Shown: positions 23,762 to 34,536 of the stretch, piece by piece | How the letters are laid out: each line of letters begins with the position of its first letter | How positions within the stretch are numbered: the stretch's first letter is position 1 | Assembly (NCBI GenBank): GCA_014526335.1 | Contig: JACTAT010000282.1 | Location: 711,335-775,334 of the forward strand | Length of the DNA stretch: 64,000 nucleotides | DNA from: Chrysaora quinquecirrha | Taxonomy: Eukaryota; Cnidaria; Scyphozoa; Semaeostomeae; Pelagiidae | Direction: 5' to 3' | The notes under the pieces: model-generated | What the model was told of the DNA's origin: nothing | Database searches by the model: none | What the model saw: the letters and a program-made list of their open reading frames with translations, nothing else | Translations under genes and position numbers: made by a program

Positions 23762-24550
23762 TTGTTTAACAACTATAGACTTATTTTGTTTACATAATTG
23801 CTAAGTTACCAAGTTCAGTGCGATTTTCCCGCCTATTTCTAAAGACTATTTATTTCCCGCTCAAATTCAGATGAACAATATGGTGGGCATGTGAGGGTAA
23901 CATGATCACTAGCTGTGAGAAGATAGAGCACTCGGGATAGGACACTCGGGGTTGGTCTTGTCTCAGAATCTTTGTTATTCTGCATTTAAAAGTTGTATTG
24001 GAATGGCAAAGAAAGTTAACAGAAAGTACGTGTTGTGGTGTGGAATTTGTTTGGACTGATAATTTCTGACTTGGAGACGCAGATCGTTTCGTGAGTGAAA
24101 AGTTAGCCATGTTTATTTGCCCACTCTATTTTTCACGTGTTGTGTTTATTCGTAATTCTTAGCTCAAAGTCCAGGGAAAATAAGGCTGAGATTTCAGGTC
24201 ATATCTCTGGTTCTAGGACGAAATTTAAAAATGCGAACGGTAGAAATGTAGAACAGCCTTTCTTCTTTTGAAAAATATGCGTTTAGGCCTGTTTTAACAA
24301 AATATCGCGTGCAACAAACCCGAGACAGCAGGGCATTTTCACGCAGCTCGCCGGCTCCACGGCCGCCAATCCTGGCGTCTTTTGTTAAAATCAAGCTCAT
24401 TGATTGGCTGATAGCAGAATTTGAAAATAGTCGCTGATTGGCTGAAAACATTATTCCCCCTTGCTTGCCCTACCTCCTACCCAATGACCTACTCCAAACG
24501 TCCAACATCAAAGCTTCTTTCAACCTCTAACTGAGAATTATGTTCATCTT
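23762..24550. other. Intergenic stretch with CCAAT-like boxes
   Basis: No gene recognised. ATTGGCTGA (inverted CCAAT) occurs near 24402 and 24436, and a direct CCAAT near 24480, upstream of the plus-strand LINE and inside a minus ORF (24194-24451) with no recognisable motifs. Promoter activity is only a possibility. Confidence 0.25.
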
Positions 24551-24707
24551 AATCCATTCAAACAAACAACAAACACAAACACTGCATCAAAGGCCCAAAC
24601 TATTTCACACCAAAACAAACAACCAACCAACACCATACCAAATCATCATCAACCCAATCATCAATCACTTCCAAAACACCCCTCAAATTGACTAAAGAAA
24701 AAAATAT

Positions 24708-25208
24708 GTGGTTGGAGATTCCATGACAAACGGACTTCAACCATATAAAATGTTGCCAAGAACATCCGCCTTCAATTTCAACAGCATATCAGGAGCCAAA
24801 ACAAATGACCTATCTCACCACATCATTCCAAGTATTCAAAGATCCCCTGATAGCATTATCATACATGGAGGCAGCAATGACCTGAGAGAGCAGAATGCTG
24901 AAAGAATATCTTCCAATATCATCAACCTGGCGAACACAGTTTCCTCCCAGTCACCAAACACCAAAGTCTTCATATCAAGCATCATCCATCGACAAGACAA
25001 TACTCACTTAAACCAAGAAATTTATAAAGCCAACAATCTCCTAAAAGACCTGTGCACCAAAAAAGAAATAATTTTTATAGACAATGATAATTTAACATTC
25101 TCTGGTTTGAACTTCATCTTAACAAACCTGGAATATCTAAACTTGCTAAAAATATTATTGACTCTGTAAAAACAGCTTTCTCAACAACTTTCCAACCAAC
25201 TGTTTGAC
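24708..25208 (+). pseudogene. LINE ORF1, SGNH-hydrolase (esterase) domain
   Basis: VVGDSMTNGL supplies the GDS block with the Ser nucleophile, and IIIHGGSNDLRE supplies the GxND block. Further on, TKVFISSIIHRQDN and KEIIFIDNDN follow the usual order for SGNH domains in LINE ORF1 proteins. The expected C-terminal block appears after a frameshift near 25110 (NKPGISKLAKNIIDSVK), ending at 25205 with a stop. In LINEs this domain is thought to act on lipids or membranes during ribonucleoprotein handling. Inactive because of the shift; the start codon used here is a GTG-containing codon, so the real start is upstream or lost. Confidence 0.75.
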
Positions 25209-25389
25209 TAGGTTGCTCTTCAACTACAATATCATAAAATACCAACAATTCCAACAATGATCTACACAATAAGAAAGTAAGTGATTTTGATAATTCTATT
25301 TTCGATAGCAATACCAATTGCTCAAAAAATTGTGATTTAAATGCTGGAAACACTAATAATCCAGAGGATCAGCTAAAAACCCAAAGTGC

Positions 25390-26100
25390 ATGTCTATTGG
25401 GCATATAAATATCAATTCTATACCTAACAAATTAAGTGCCCTTATGAGTATCATAAACTCCAATCTGGATATCCTATTAATATGAGAAACAAAAATAGAT
25501 AATACCTTTCCAGATGCCCAATTTGCTTGCAGAGGTTAAACGAAACCATATCGCAGGGACAGAAAAATAGGTGGCGGGGGCTTACTGCTTTATGTGAATG
25601 ATGATATTCCATCTCATCAACTTTCTGTCAATACTCTGCCAAATGATATGGAAGTGATAACTCTTGAATTAAATCTTCGAAAGCAAAAGTAGCTATGTAT
25701 TTGTATTTACCATTCCCAAAACCAAGATAGCAAATACTTTTTAGATGAGTTAGGAAAAGCATTAGACTACCTCCTGACATTCAACAATACTCTTATAATA
25801 TTAGGGGATTTCAATTTAGAACCAGCAAATGAGACACTTGAAAATTTCATGAAGGCATATGATCTCTGTAATATTGTCAAAGAACCAACATGCTTTAAAA
25901 GTAACATCCCTAAATGCATTGATCTTATTCTAACAAATAAAAAATATAGTTTCAATAACACAATAACTGTTGAAACTGGGCTCTCTGATTTCCATAAATT
26001 AACAGCGACAGTACTGAAGACTCACATAAACAAAGCTGAGCCAATTAAACTCAAGTATCGAGACTATAAAAACTTTAATACAGAAGTCTCAAAGAAGACT
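25390..26100 (+). pseudogene. LINE apurinic-like endonuclease domain
   Basis: HINSIPNKLSAL-type start (GHININSIPNKLSALMS), then after stops GGGGLLLYVNDDIPSHQL, TLIILGDFNLEPANE (the GDFN block) and PKCIDLILTNKKYSF. The end is LSDFHKLTATVLKT, the SDH-like block with the catalytic His. In-frame stops occur at about 25483, 25538 and 25690. The domain nicks target DNA in LINE retrotransposition; this copy is not functional. Confidence 0.78.
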
Positions 26101-26729
26101 TAGGCAGCAAATTAAATTATTATAGCTCAACAAACTTAAACTACGGCATGTTCTCAAAGATTCTTTCTGACACTCTTCAAGATCATGCACCCTTAAAACA
26201 GAAAATGATAAGAGCAAATAACGCTCCTTTCATAAACAGACAATTAAAGAAACTGGCAAGACCAAAAGCAAAAAACAAATTTTACAAGGTCAAAAGCAAA
26301 AAATCAATTTTACAAAGAACGATCAACTGAAAATTGGGAGAAATATAAAAAACTAAGAAATCAATGCGTGAAGTTGAAAAGCAAAAAGACATTACTATTG
26401 TACCTTAAACTTCAATTTTGTAACAGACTGTAAAGAATTTTGGCGCACTTTGAAAGCCCATTTCACCAATAGAACCTTATGAATAACAAAATTATCTTAG
26501 TTGAAAATGATAGAATTATTTCCAGTATAACGAAATAGCAGAGATTATGAACAATTATTTTATAAATATCACAGAATCTCTTAACTTGCAAAAAATAAAT
26601 TGTCTAAAAAGCTGCTCAGAAAGCGATAGTAATGATATCCTGGAAATAATTAAAAAATATAAAGATCATTCGAGCATTCAGAAAATTAAGGATTAACATC
26701 AACTAACAACTTCTGCTTTTATTTTCAAT

Positions 26730-28180
26730 AAGACTAATAATTTTGAGATCGAAATTGAAATATCAAAGTTAAACACTAAAAAAGCAACAGGATCCGATGA
26801 TATACCCTCTAAAATTCTAAAAACATCTATTGATCTTATTACTTCATATCTCGCATATCTGTTTAATAAAAGTGTTGATGAATATGATTTTCCATTAGAA
26901 CTTAAATGTGCTGACCTATCGCCAATCCACAAAAAGGACAGCACAACTTCAAAAGCTAACTATCGACCAGTTAGTGTTCTTCCATCGACTTCCAAAATCG
27001 TGGAACAAATAATAGCTAATCAAATAAATAAATATATGGAATATAAACTCTCCCCGTGGCTCTGTGGCTTTCGAAAGGGCTATGGGACCAAACATGCTCT
27101 GATAAGATTAACTGAAAATCTTAAGAAAAATTTGGACCAGAAGTTAGAAAACTGTTTATTTCTCATGGACCTTTCAAAAGCATTTGACTGCCTTCCCCTT
27201 GAGGCACTTGTTGCTAAGCTCGATGCTTATGGTTTTAATATGAGTGCTCTGAAATTGGTTAAAAGTTATCTACAGGAGCAAAAGCAGAGAGTGAAAATAA
27301 ATTCAAATTATAGTGAATGGACCAGGATCAAAGAAGGGGTACCATAAGGCTCTGTACTTGGCCCTCTTTTCTTTAATATATTCATAAACGACATAATCCT
27401 CTTTCTTGAACATAGTGAGTTATGCAACTATGCCGATGATAACACAATCTGGATTAAAGGAAGAGACACAAATTTAATTACAAATACCTTGAGTAATGAA
27501 ATAAGAGAACTGAACAAATGGTTTAAAAATAACTTGATGGTTTTTAATGAGGACAAATGCAAACTAATGATTATTGAAAGTATAAACGATATACCAGAGA
27601 AAGCAGAAATAAAGATAAATGACAATCCTGTAGAAGAAGTAAATGAAGCTAAACAACTAGGTGTCACCTTAGATAAGCAACTTTCCTTTGATAAACATAC
27701 TAAATCAATCTGCAAAAATGCTGGTAAAAAACTCAGTGCTTTAGCCAGGTTAGCCCCATACCTAACTTAAGAGAAAAGGGTCTTAATTATGAAAGTTTTG
27801 TAATGTCCCAGTTTAACTATTGTCCCCTAGTCTGTATGTTTTGTAGTACGAGAAACAATACTTTAGTTAACTCTATACACGAAAGAGCTTTAAGAATAGC
27901 CTTTAACCACTATTCTCTGAACTTTACCAAATTGCTACCTATAGATGGTTCGTTAACTATTCATCAACTTAATATTCAAAAACTTCTTATTGAGATTTTC
28001 AAAACAATAAATAGTTTAAATCCAGATCTCATGAAAGAGCTGTTTCTCACTGATACTTCAACGTATAATCTTTGATCATCTCATTTTGAGATAACCAGAC
28101 CTTCTACAAACAGATATGGTCTGGAAACCTTAACGTACAGAGGCAGTTCTTCATGGAATCTTATTTCTAATGAAACTGTA
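26730..28180 (+). pseudogene. LINE reverse transcriptase and C-terminal region
   Basis: LSPIHKKDSTTSKANYRPVS (RT blocks 0-1), LFLMDLSKAFDCLP (motif A), IKEGVP-stop-GSVLGPLFF (motif B with a stop, TAA at 27345-27347), LCNYADDNTIWIKG (motif C with YADD) and QLGVTLDKQLSFDKHTKSI (later motif). The C-terminal segment has SQFNYCPLVCMF and HERALRIAFNHYS, standard for Jockey/CR1-type LINEs. The RT core is otherwise open over 27000-27347 and 27489-27770. The stop in motif B and a stop near 27770 make it non-functional. Confidence 0.85.
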
Positions 28181-28189
28181 ATACTGCTA

Positions 28190-28980
28190 ATTTTGCCCTC
28201 TAGTTTAGGATCATTATCAGGCTAAGTATGGTATCTAGTTCATTCATTCTTTGTTTTTACTTTTCGCATTTTTAGTAGCTATTTGTTAATTTCATCATAA
28301 GGAAGCCTCCACAAGTATATCAAAGTGATCGCCCGGTCATGAGGGGCACAAAAATACCACTATTTCTTTTTTCAATGCATTTTGTATGAAGATATAGCTG
28401 TTTTTTGGCGAATAGTGTAGAGCAAATGACGTCATGAATCACGTGACATTTCAAGATTTCATTGTGCATTTCTCTATCTACTGATGTCTCTCACATTAAG
28501 TGGCAAAATCAGTTCTTTTCTAATACAGACTTTGCTTCACTCATATACAGCACCTAAACTAGAAGAAGGTAAAGAACTTCCACTGCATTAGTGAAAATGT
28601 TTTGTTGGAAATGACTATTTCTCTCAAGCAGTGCAGTTTTCCTCAACAAAACACTTAGATATGCTTGCAGAGCAAGCTACTGATTTAAACTCATTAAATA
28701 CGATACAATTAATAAATCGAAAATTAATTTCTATTTTCCACAAAAACAGTAGTTGTATCAGTAATAATAGCTGAATGACACATGGAAATAACCCAGAGAG
28801 GGCTTTCGAGCCATGTGCCATTTTTGTATGTGAATTTAATCAATCTTGTTATAATAGCATACACAAAATTAATATGAATTCATATGAATATTTTTTTTCT
28901 AAGCTTAAAGAATAAAAATTAACTAATTCAAAATTGTTAATATAAGATTAAGTTTAAAATTAATTAAAAATAACAATTAA
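28190..28980. other. Spacer between two convergent LINEs
   Basis: No gene recognised. It includes TGACGTCATGAATCACGTGAC near 28428-28447 (CRE-like and E-box-like palindromes; 20 of 21 bases in that order) and an A/T-rich tail 28900-28990 that likely belongs to the 3' end of the minus-strand LINE. Confidence 0.4.
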
Positions 28981-29056
28981 AAAAAAAGTAAATAAATAAT
29001 AAGGTAAGGGGGGGTGGAATGCTTTTAGTCTTGTAACTAAATATATCTTTGTCTCA

Positions 29057-30190
29057 TGCCTATACGTTATTTAAACAGGTGCTATATTTTGAAATCAGGA
29101 ATTTCTTAAAGGCTCTAGAAAAGGACGTTTTTGACGCTGACTGACGAATATTTTGAGGAATAGAATTACAAATATCAACACCAGCGTTTGTTATGAAACG
29201 TTTACCATAGTTTGTTCTAAAATTCGGTTTGAAAAGTTTTCCTGACATAGCATGTCTTGTTTTCAAGTTGTGAATGTCTTTGACTTTTTTAAATAATTTC
29301 CCAAAAGTAGTTTTAGAACTATTTACATCATACATGAATTTAGCACAAGATTTAGAGAGTTTAGTTGTTTAAAAAGGGGTTTACTGTGCTCAGTTTTACT
29401 TTTGAAGGTTATCAATCTTACGGCTTTTTTTAATTTTTTATGAAGTGGGTCAAGGGCTGTTTTAGATGCACTACCCCAATTTAAAAGACCATAGAGAATA
29501 TTTGGAAGTATAAATGCATTATAGATATTTAGAAGTACTCTTTGTGGAAAGAATGTCTTACTTTACTTAAGATTCCAATGCCCTTTGCAATTTTTGTATT
29601 TATATTTTTAATGTGAGACTTCCAATCAAGCTCTCTGTCTATTAGAACTCCCAGATATTTTGCCTCTTGTACTTCCTTTAAAGATTCGTTATTTAATTTT
29701 AAATCAATAGTCTTATTCAATTTCTTTTCAGAAGGGTGAATCATAGAAAAGTAGACTTGCTTAGATTTAATGTTAACTTATTCGCAGTTAGCCAATCTGC
29801 AACATTTTGAAGTTCATTATTTAATCTTCTTTCTAGTTTATTTATATCTTTATTTGCATAGAAGATACTCGTATCGTCGGCAAAGAGGTGGAACTTTAAG
29901 AACTTGAAAGAAAATGGAATGTCATTTATATATAGTAGGAATAACAAGGGTCCAAGAACACTACCTTGTGGTACAGCATACTTAATATTAAGACCTTCTG
30001 ATAGCTGTCCATTAATACTTACACGTTGCGTCCTGTCACTCAGGTACGATTTGAACCATTCAAGTGCTGTACCTCTAATACCATAGTAATCAAGTTTTTT
30101 AATGAGTATTTTGTGGTCGACAGTATCAAATTATTTTGTTATCATCAATGAAGTTTATAAGTTGTTGATACATTAGTTTTTCACAGATTT
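29057..30190 (-). pseudogene. LINE reverse transcriptase, 3' half, and C-terminus
   Basis: NKICEKLMYQQLINFIDDNK continues RT directly from the other side of the MITE. A deletion junction follows, then FDTVDHKILIKKLDYYGIRG. Next come AVPQGSVLGPLLFLLYIND (motif B), KFHLFADDTSIFYANK (motif C with FADD), and EAKYLGVLIDRELDWKSHIK. The C-terminus has ILPNILYGLLNWGSASKTAL and SFSRAFKKFLISKYS before a stop at 29060. Only a few frame breaks here (near 29740, 29530 and 29340), so decay is moderate. Confidence 0.85.
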
Positions 30191-30196
30191 TATTAA

Positions 30197-31069
30197 CCCT
30201 ATCTGTACTGGGGAATTTTGGATCGACTTTGTACTGGGGGGGGCGTTTTTCGCCCCCCCTAGTTTCTTAGAAACTATACATGATAGGATAACCAAACTTG
30301 GTACAAAGTATCTCCTGGTAAGGGGCATTCTAAATATAGCTTTGAAATTTAATTAGTCACGTGACATGTTGCTAGGCAACGCGTTTTTGGTGATTTTTCA
30401 TGGAAAAGTAGCTTTTCCGTAAAAAGAGCTGATTTTATAGAGAAATATCGTTCTAAAGCAGTGCAAATTGTTTAAATTTGAAGACGAAATGATATTCTAG
30501 CCAATATTTTCTAATTTTTAAGAAATCGGACGAAATTTTTACAAATAATCAACATTTTTTGCTTCGTGTTGGGTACACTTAAAGTCAACGCTCATTATTC
30601 TGATGAAATAGGCACGTTAATAACCATAATTGTATATATTCTTGTTGCTTAGGAATTGCCTTTGGCGCAAGAAGCATTTTTCGAAAATTGTTACCAACAT
30701 TATAAAATTTATGACGTCATAAAGATGTATGACGTCATACATATAATAGTTAATAAATAAAAAATAAAGTAAACAAACTATACATCATATGAAAGCCCTT
30801 GATTAGACGAGTTGATTGGTGTATGTATCGTTCTAATTGGCCATCCAACTGCAGATTTATAAGTAGAAATGTGAATTTATTTGTGACTGCCTTCCAAATA
30901 TGGGCATCTTGTGGTCATGTGACTAATTTAATTGTACCAAACTTTATGTCATCATGTAGAGTATTAAATTTTAGTAATAGTCAGTAAGTTCTATCCTTAA
31001 GAATGCCGCCGTTTTTATGCTACAATAGATTGTTTGGTAGAAAAACGCCCCCCCCCCAGTACAGATAGG
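30197..31069. mobile_element. TTAA-flanked MITE 1 (piggyBac-like ends)
   Basis: TTAA at 30193-30196 and again at 31070-31073. Both ends read CCCTATCTGTACTGGGG in inverted orientation. The left end repeats TGTACTGGGG 28 bp further in and then has a perfect hairpin (GGGGGGGCG, T5, CGCCCCCCC); the right end lacks the spacer. CCC-starting inverted ends, TTAA duplication and asymmetric internal repeats are the hallmarks of piggyBac-superfamily elements. No transposase. It contains GTCACGTGAC (30356-30365) and GTTGCTAGGCAAC (30368-30380). Inserted into the RT of the minus-strand LINE. Confidence 0.88.
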
Positions 31070-31073
31070 GTTA

Positions 31074-32690
31074 AAGAAAGGTAACAGTGAAATTGGTCTA
31101 TAATTAGATACTTCATGAAGAGATTTTGATTTAAATATAGGAATAACTTTAGCATACTTTAAAAGTTTAGGGTAATAACCAGAGTTAAACGAGAGGTTTA
31201 TTAGGTGTGTTAGCGGAGTTAATATAGATTCGGAGCTTAATTTAATCAGTTAAGGGGGCAAATCATAAGAATCAGCAGCTTTGGTCTCTTTTATATCATC
31301 AATTACAAATTTTACTTCATTTGGAGCAACTGGAGAAATAAAAAACGATTTTGATATTGGGTTTCTAAGGTAGTTTTCGTAATTTACAATTGTTACACCA
31401 AGCTTGTCTACTAGGTTACTTGCTATACTTGTAAAATATCTATTAAAATGGTTTGCAATCGTTATATTATCATTAATTATATTATTGTTCATTTTTATCT
31501 CAATTTTATCAGAGTTTTTGCTTTTAGACCTATTGATAAGTTCATCTATGCCTTTCCAAATCTTTTTCGAATTGTTTTTGAAGCTTTCGAAGTAGTTATT
31601 ATAATGATTACGTTTACTTTTACGGATTAGATGGATCAACATATCTCTGTAATATTTATATCGTTGGTACAAGACGTTATCATTTGATTTAAGAAACTTT
31701 TTATACAATCTATTTTTTATTTTAATGGATTTTAAGATACAGTTTGTAATCCATGGTTTGCAATTCCATTTCCTTTGCTTATTTGATAGCTTTTTTAGGG
31801 GGGCGTGCTTGTCTACTATGCTAAAAAACTTTTCATGAAAAAGCGTATATTTATCTTCAAGAGTAGAGACTGAGTTGTTTACAAATCTAAAGTCAGTTGA
31901 CTTTAGATCTTTTCTAAATTCAATTTCGTTTAAGCCTTTCATATTACGTTTTATAATAACATCACCTTTTTTCTTGCCAACTTCTAGGTTAAGAATAGAA
32001 AAATTTGGCATATGGTCTGATATCTTTGAAATAAGATTACCGCTGCTAACTTTAATATTTACCGAGTTTATAAAAATATTATCAATCAGAAATGGGCGCT
32101 CATTACCTACATACCTAGAGGGTTGAAGAATTAGAGGCTGAAAGAAGTTAGAAAACATCAGGTTAACAAATTTTTCAGCATAGATGTTTCTATCAAAGCG
32201 CAAAAATCAATGTTGAAGTCTCCGCTTATTAGAACAATTTTATTTTCTTTACTGAGCTTTTTTAATGTAGAATCTAAGTAATTGAAGAATTCAGTAGGAT
32301 TCTTTCGTGGGTGATTATAAATCGCTGCCAACACTATATTTTTATCCTTTGAACTGTCGATTTCAACCCAGAAAGCCTCAAACTCACACTCATCATTCTT
32401 AAAAGTTTTATTCAGCTTAGAACGTATCGTTACCTTTAAACATTCAGACAAAAAGAAACCAGAACCTCCAAACTTAGTTTGGCTTTTTTGGCCAATGTAA
32501 TTTTGAAATCCCAGGATAACTAAATTTTCGAAATTATGTTTGTTTGAGTTATTGTGCCAGGTTTCGGTTACAGCTATAGCATCAAAATTATGGTTGAGTT
32601 CATTGCACAATAGTTTAAGAGTATCTTTATTTTTAGCAAAGATTGAATATTAGTATGCAATAAGCTAATCCTGTTACCCTCGTATGGCTT
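31074..32690 (-). pseudogene. LINE endonuclease and start of reverse transcriptase
   Basis: ELNHNFDAIAVTETWHN (endonuclease start with the catalytic Glu block), GGSGFFLSECLKVTIRS, IVLISGDFNIDF (GDFN block), then after a frameshift near 32200 FLIDNIFINS and LISKISDHMPNFSIL (SDH block). A long linker contains KPWITNCILKSIKIKNRLY and YYRDMLIHLIRKSKRNHYN. The RT start has VIPIFKSKSLHEVSNYRPIS just before the MITE. The 317-codon frame 31250-32203 is the longest intact piece and stops at TAA near 31250 inside the RT start. Confidence 0.82.
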
Positions 32691-33420
32691 TGAGCTCTTT
32701 GATAGTTGATGAAAGTTATGGCTTGTAAACTAGTCAAAATCGGTATGGAATTTAGCATAGTTATCATTATCGTATCAAAGAGAAGGTCATTTTCTTTTAA
32801 TTTTAGTTTATTGAATTGTAGCAAATCAAACAAGCGATAGTCTTCAAGTTTTAAGTCATTTCCTTTACATGGACAGTTTAAATTAGAGTTAAAGGTTAGC
32901 GACGTTAACTGTTGATCGTCATTATCGCAAAAAGGAAACTTAGATCCCCAACATGTCAAGCAACACCATTGATTTAAAATTCTATTCACATCCGATGTTT
33001 GCCAGGACTGAAATGCCGAACATTTTCGATGAATCAGATGTTTGCAATCATTGCAGGGAGTGGCTTTACTAATGTCACAAACAGTTTTGTTACATACATT
33101 ACCTTCCTGATAAAACCATTTGTTACTGACATAATTGCCTTAAGTAATTTTTCACACTTATTTGTTGGATTAGCTAATGTATTACGAAACTGGTTTTCGT
33201 TAAGCGATTGGAAAGGTAGAGCTTCGTGTAAGCATGACTTACAAAGCCATATGGAGCTTAAGTTTTCAGCAAAAAAGTCAAATCTTACCGAATCAATCAA
33301 TGAACATTTGAAATGGTACCAATTGTCACATTTATCGCAACAGATTGATTTTTGATTATCAAATACCCTTTTGAAACATTTGGGACATTTGAGACCTTTT
33401 TCTATCTTATCACCGGGTCT
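32640..33420 (-). pseudogene. LINE ORF1 with PHD-like zinc fingers
   Basis: From 33411 the minus strand reads GLKCPKCFKRVFDNQ, SICCDKCDNWYHFKCS and LSSIWLCKSCLHEALPF, a complete C4-HC3 PHD-like finger of the sort found in ORF1 of CR1-like LINEs. A second, decayed finger follows (NQWCCLTCWGSKFPFCDND, 32980-32920). The segment ends with a DLLQFNKLKLKEND helix and LLHTNIQSL at the start of the endonuclease. Stops near 33034 and a frameshift near 32640 break it. PHD-like fingers in these ORF1 proteins are presumed to bind chromatin or nucleic acid. Confidence 0.7.
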
Positions 33421-33619
33421 AGGGTGGGTCTAGGGTACAAAATCTCATAAAAAAAAAAATCGGAAAAACGGTATTTACACTATGAAGAAACTACATTACT
33501 AGAAAATTGTAAATATGTATTGATATTCCTATTGAATTTAGATTATTTTTTCTTCTAGATCTACCAAGTTTGAAATTCTAGCTGTTGCCCATGCTGAAAA
33601 ATGCCACTATGATCTATTT

Positions 33620-34060
33620 TTAGAAAAGGGGGCTTAGCCCCAGTCCTCAGAATGATGAAATCGATTTTGATTGGTTACCGGTATAACCATGAAATTTAGT
33701 ATTCCTAAGTAAATTGACCTGTACAATACCATAAAAATCAAATGAGGCCAATAAAGTACCCTATTTTCTATATTTAGAGCAGGGGGCTCAGTCCCAGTCC
33801 TCAAAACCGTAAAATTGATTTAGGAAGCTATATTGCCTGTATAACCATGAAATTTAGTATTCCTAAGTAAATTGACCTGTACAATACCATAGAAATCAAA
33901 TCAGGTCAGTAAATTACCCTATTTTCCATATTTAGAACAGGGGGCTTGGTCCCAGTCCTCAAAACCGTAAAATTGATTAGGAGGATATATTACCTGTGTA
34001 ACGATGAAATTTAGTATTTCAGTTCCCTTCACGGCACCGGTCCCAGTCCACAGAGTTATT
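33620..34060. repeat. About 157-bp tandem repeat, nearly three copies
   Basis: GGGGGCTTAGCCCCAGTCCTC-type starts lie at about 33627, 33782 and 33941. Each is followed by CATGAAATTTAGTATTCCTA and TTGACCTGTACAATACCATA. Copy-to-copy identity is high. No ORF. 33420-33620 holds only AT-rich sequence. Confidence 0.85.
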
Positions 34061-34137
34061 ACCCAATTTCTAAGTTAACAAAACATATGATATTCGAACC
34101 AAATAGTACAAAACGATTGACGGTCTACTGATATTAT

Positions 34138-34390
34138 CTCAGTCAAAACATTGGCCACTGCATTCACACAATTCCGTGCACTCTAATCCATAGCGCTTGC
34201 ACTTGCACCTGGTTGTGCAACTCCGTTTGCAACCGCATTAACCAGTTCATGGCAGGCCTGTGACGCTTCGGATATCAGTGTCCAAATTGGAGTCATCATC
34301 CCTTCCTCTCCTTCTGTTCTACGCCAACCGTAATCAACGATATCTGGAACATTTTGCCATCGGTTAAGGGACTGACCCCAAATAATCCTA
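34138..34390 (-). pseudogene. Tesmin/TSO1-like CXC domain exon
   Basis: After a minus-strand acceptor (TTTTTGCTTTGTAG) the exon reads IIWGQSLNRWQNVPDIVDYG and WRRTEGEEGMMTPIWT, then ACHELV. After a one-base shift near 34237 it reads CGCKRSCTTRCKCKRYGLEC and TELCECSGQCFD, then a stop. The Cys-rich part is the CxCxxxxC CXC (CRC) pattern that binds DNA and zinc. The preceding WGWK-type block is commonly joined to it in repetitive cnidarian and arthropod proteins of unknown role. It is only the last exon; upstream exons were not found, and the frameshift suggests a dead copy. Confidence 0.66.
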
Positions 34391-34536
34391 CAAAGCAAAA
34401 ATGTGACAATTAATTACCTTTAATTGTTAAGTAGTTTTTCGAACACTCAAAATACAGAAAAACGTTAACTGCTCTTGAGGTGAGGCACCGTTTACAATAC
34501 AGTTTAAACGACGTTTCACTTTGTAGTTACGAACCA

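Larger units (their letters stand above)
24555..28180 (+). mobile_element. CR1/Jockey-like LINE, nearly full length, inactive
   Basis: The domain order is SGNH hydrolase-like ORF1 (24708-25208), then AP endonuclease (25390-26100), then RT (26730-27770) and the C-terminal connection/thumb (27800-28180), as in CR1 and related LINEs that carry an esterase in ORF1. The 5' leader 24555-24700 is A/C-rich. Many in-frame stops and shifts break it. No target-site duplication or poly-A tail could be defined; the 3' end near 28180 is approximate. Confidence 0.82.
28985..33420 (-). mobile_element. Second CR1/Jockey-like LINE, split by a TTAA MITE
   Basis: On the minus strand the order is PHD-type ORF1 (33420-32640), endonuclease (32690-31900), linker and RT start (31900-31074), then the inserted MITE (31069-30197), then the rest of RT and C-terminus (30196-29060), ending in an A-rich 3' end near 28985. 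RT sequence is continuous across the MITE when one TTAA is removed. Within RT there is also an internal deletion near 30130, where the block before motif A is joined directly to FDTVDHKILIKKL. Several other frame breaks. It differs in sequence from the plus-strand LINE at 24.5-28.2 kb. Confidence 0.83.
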
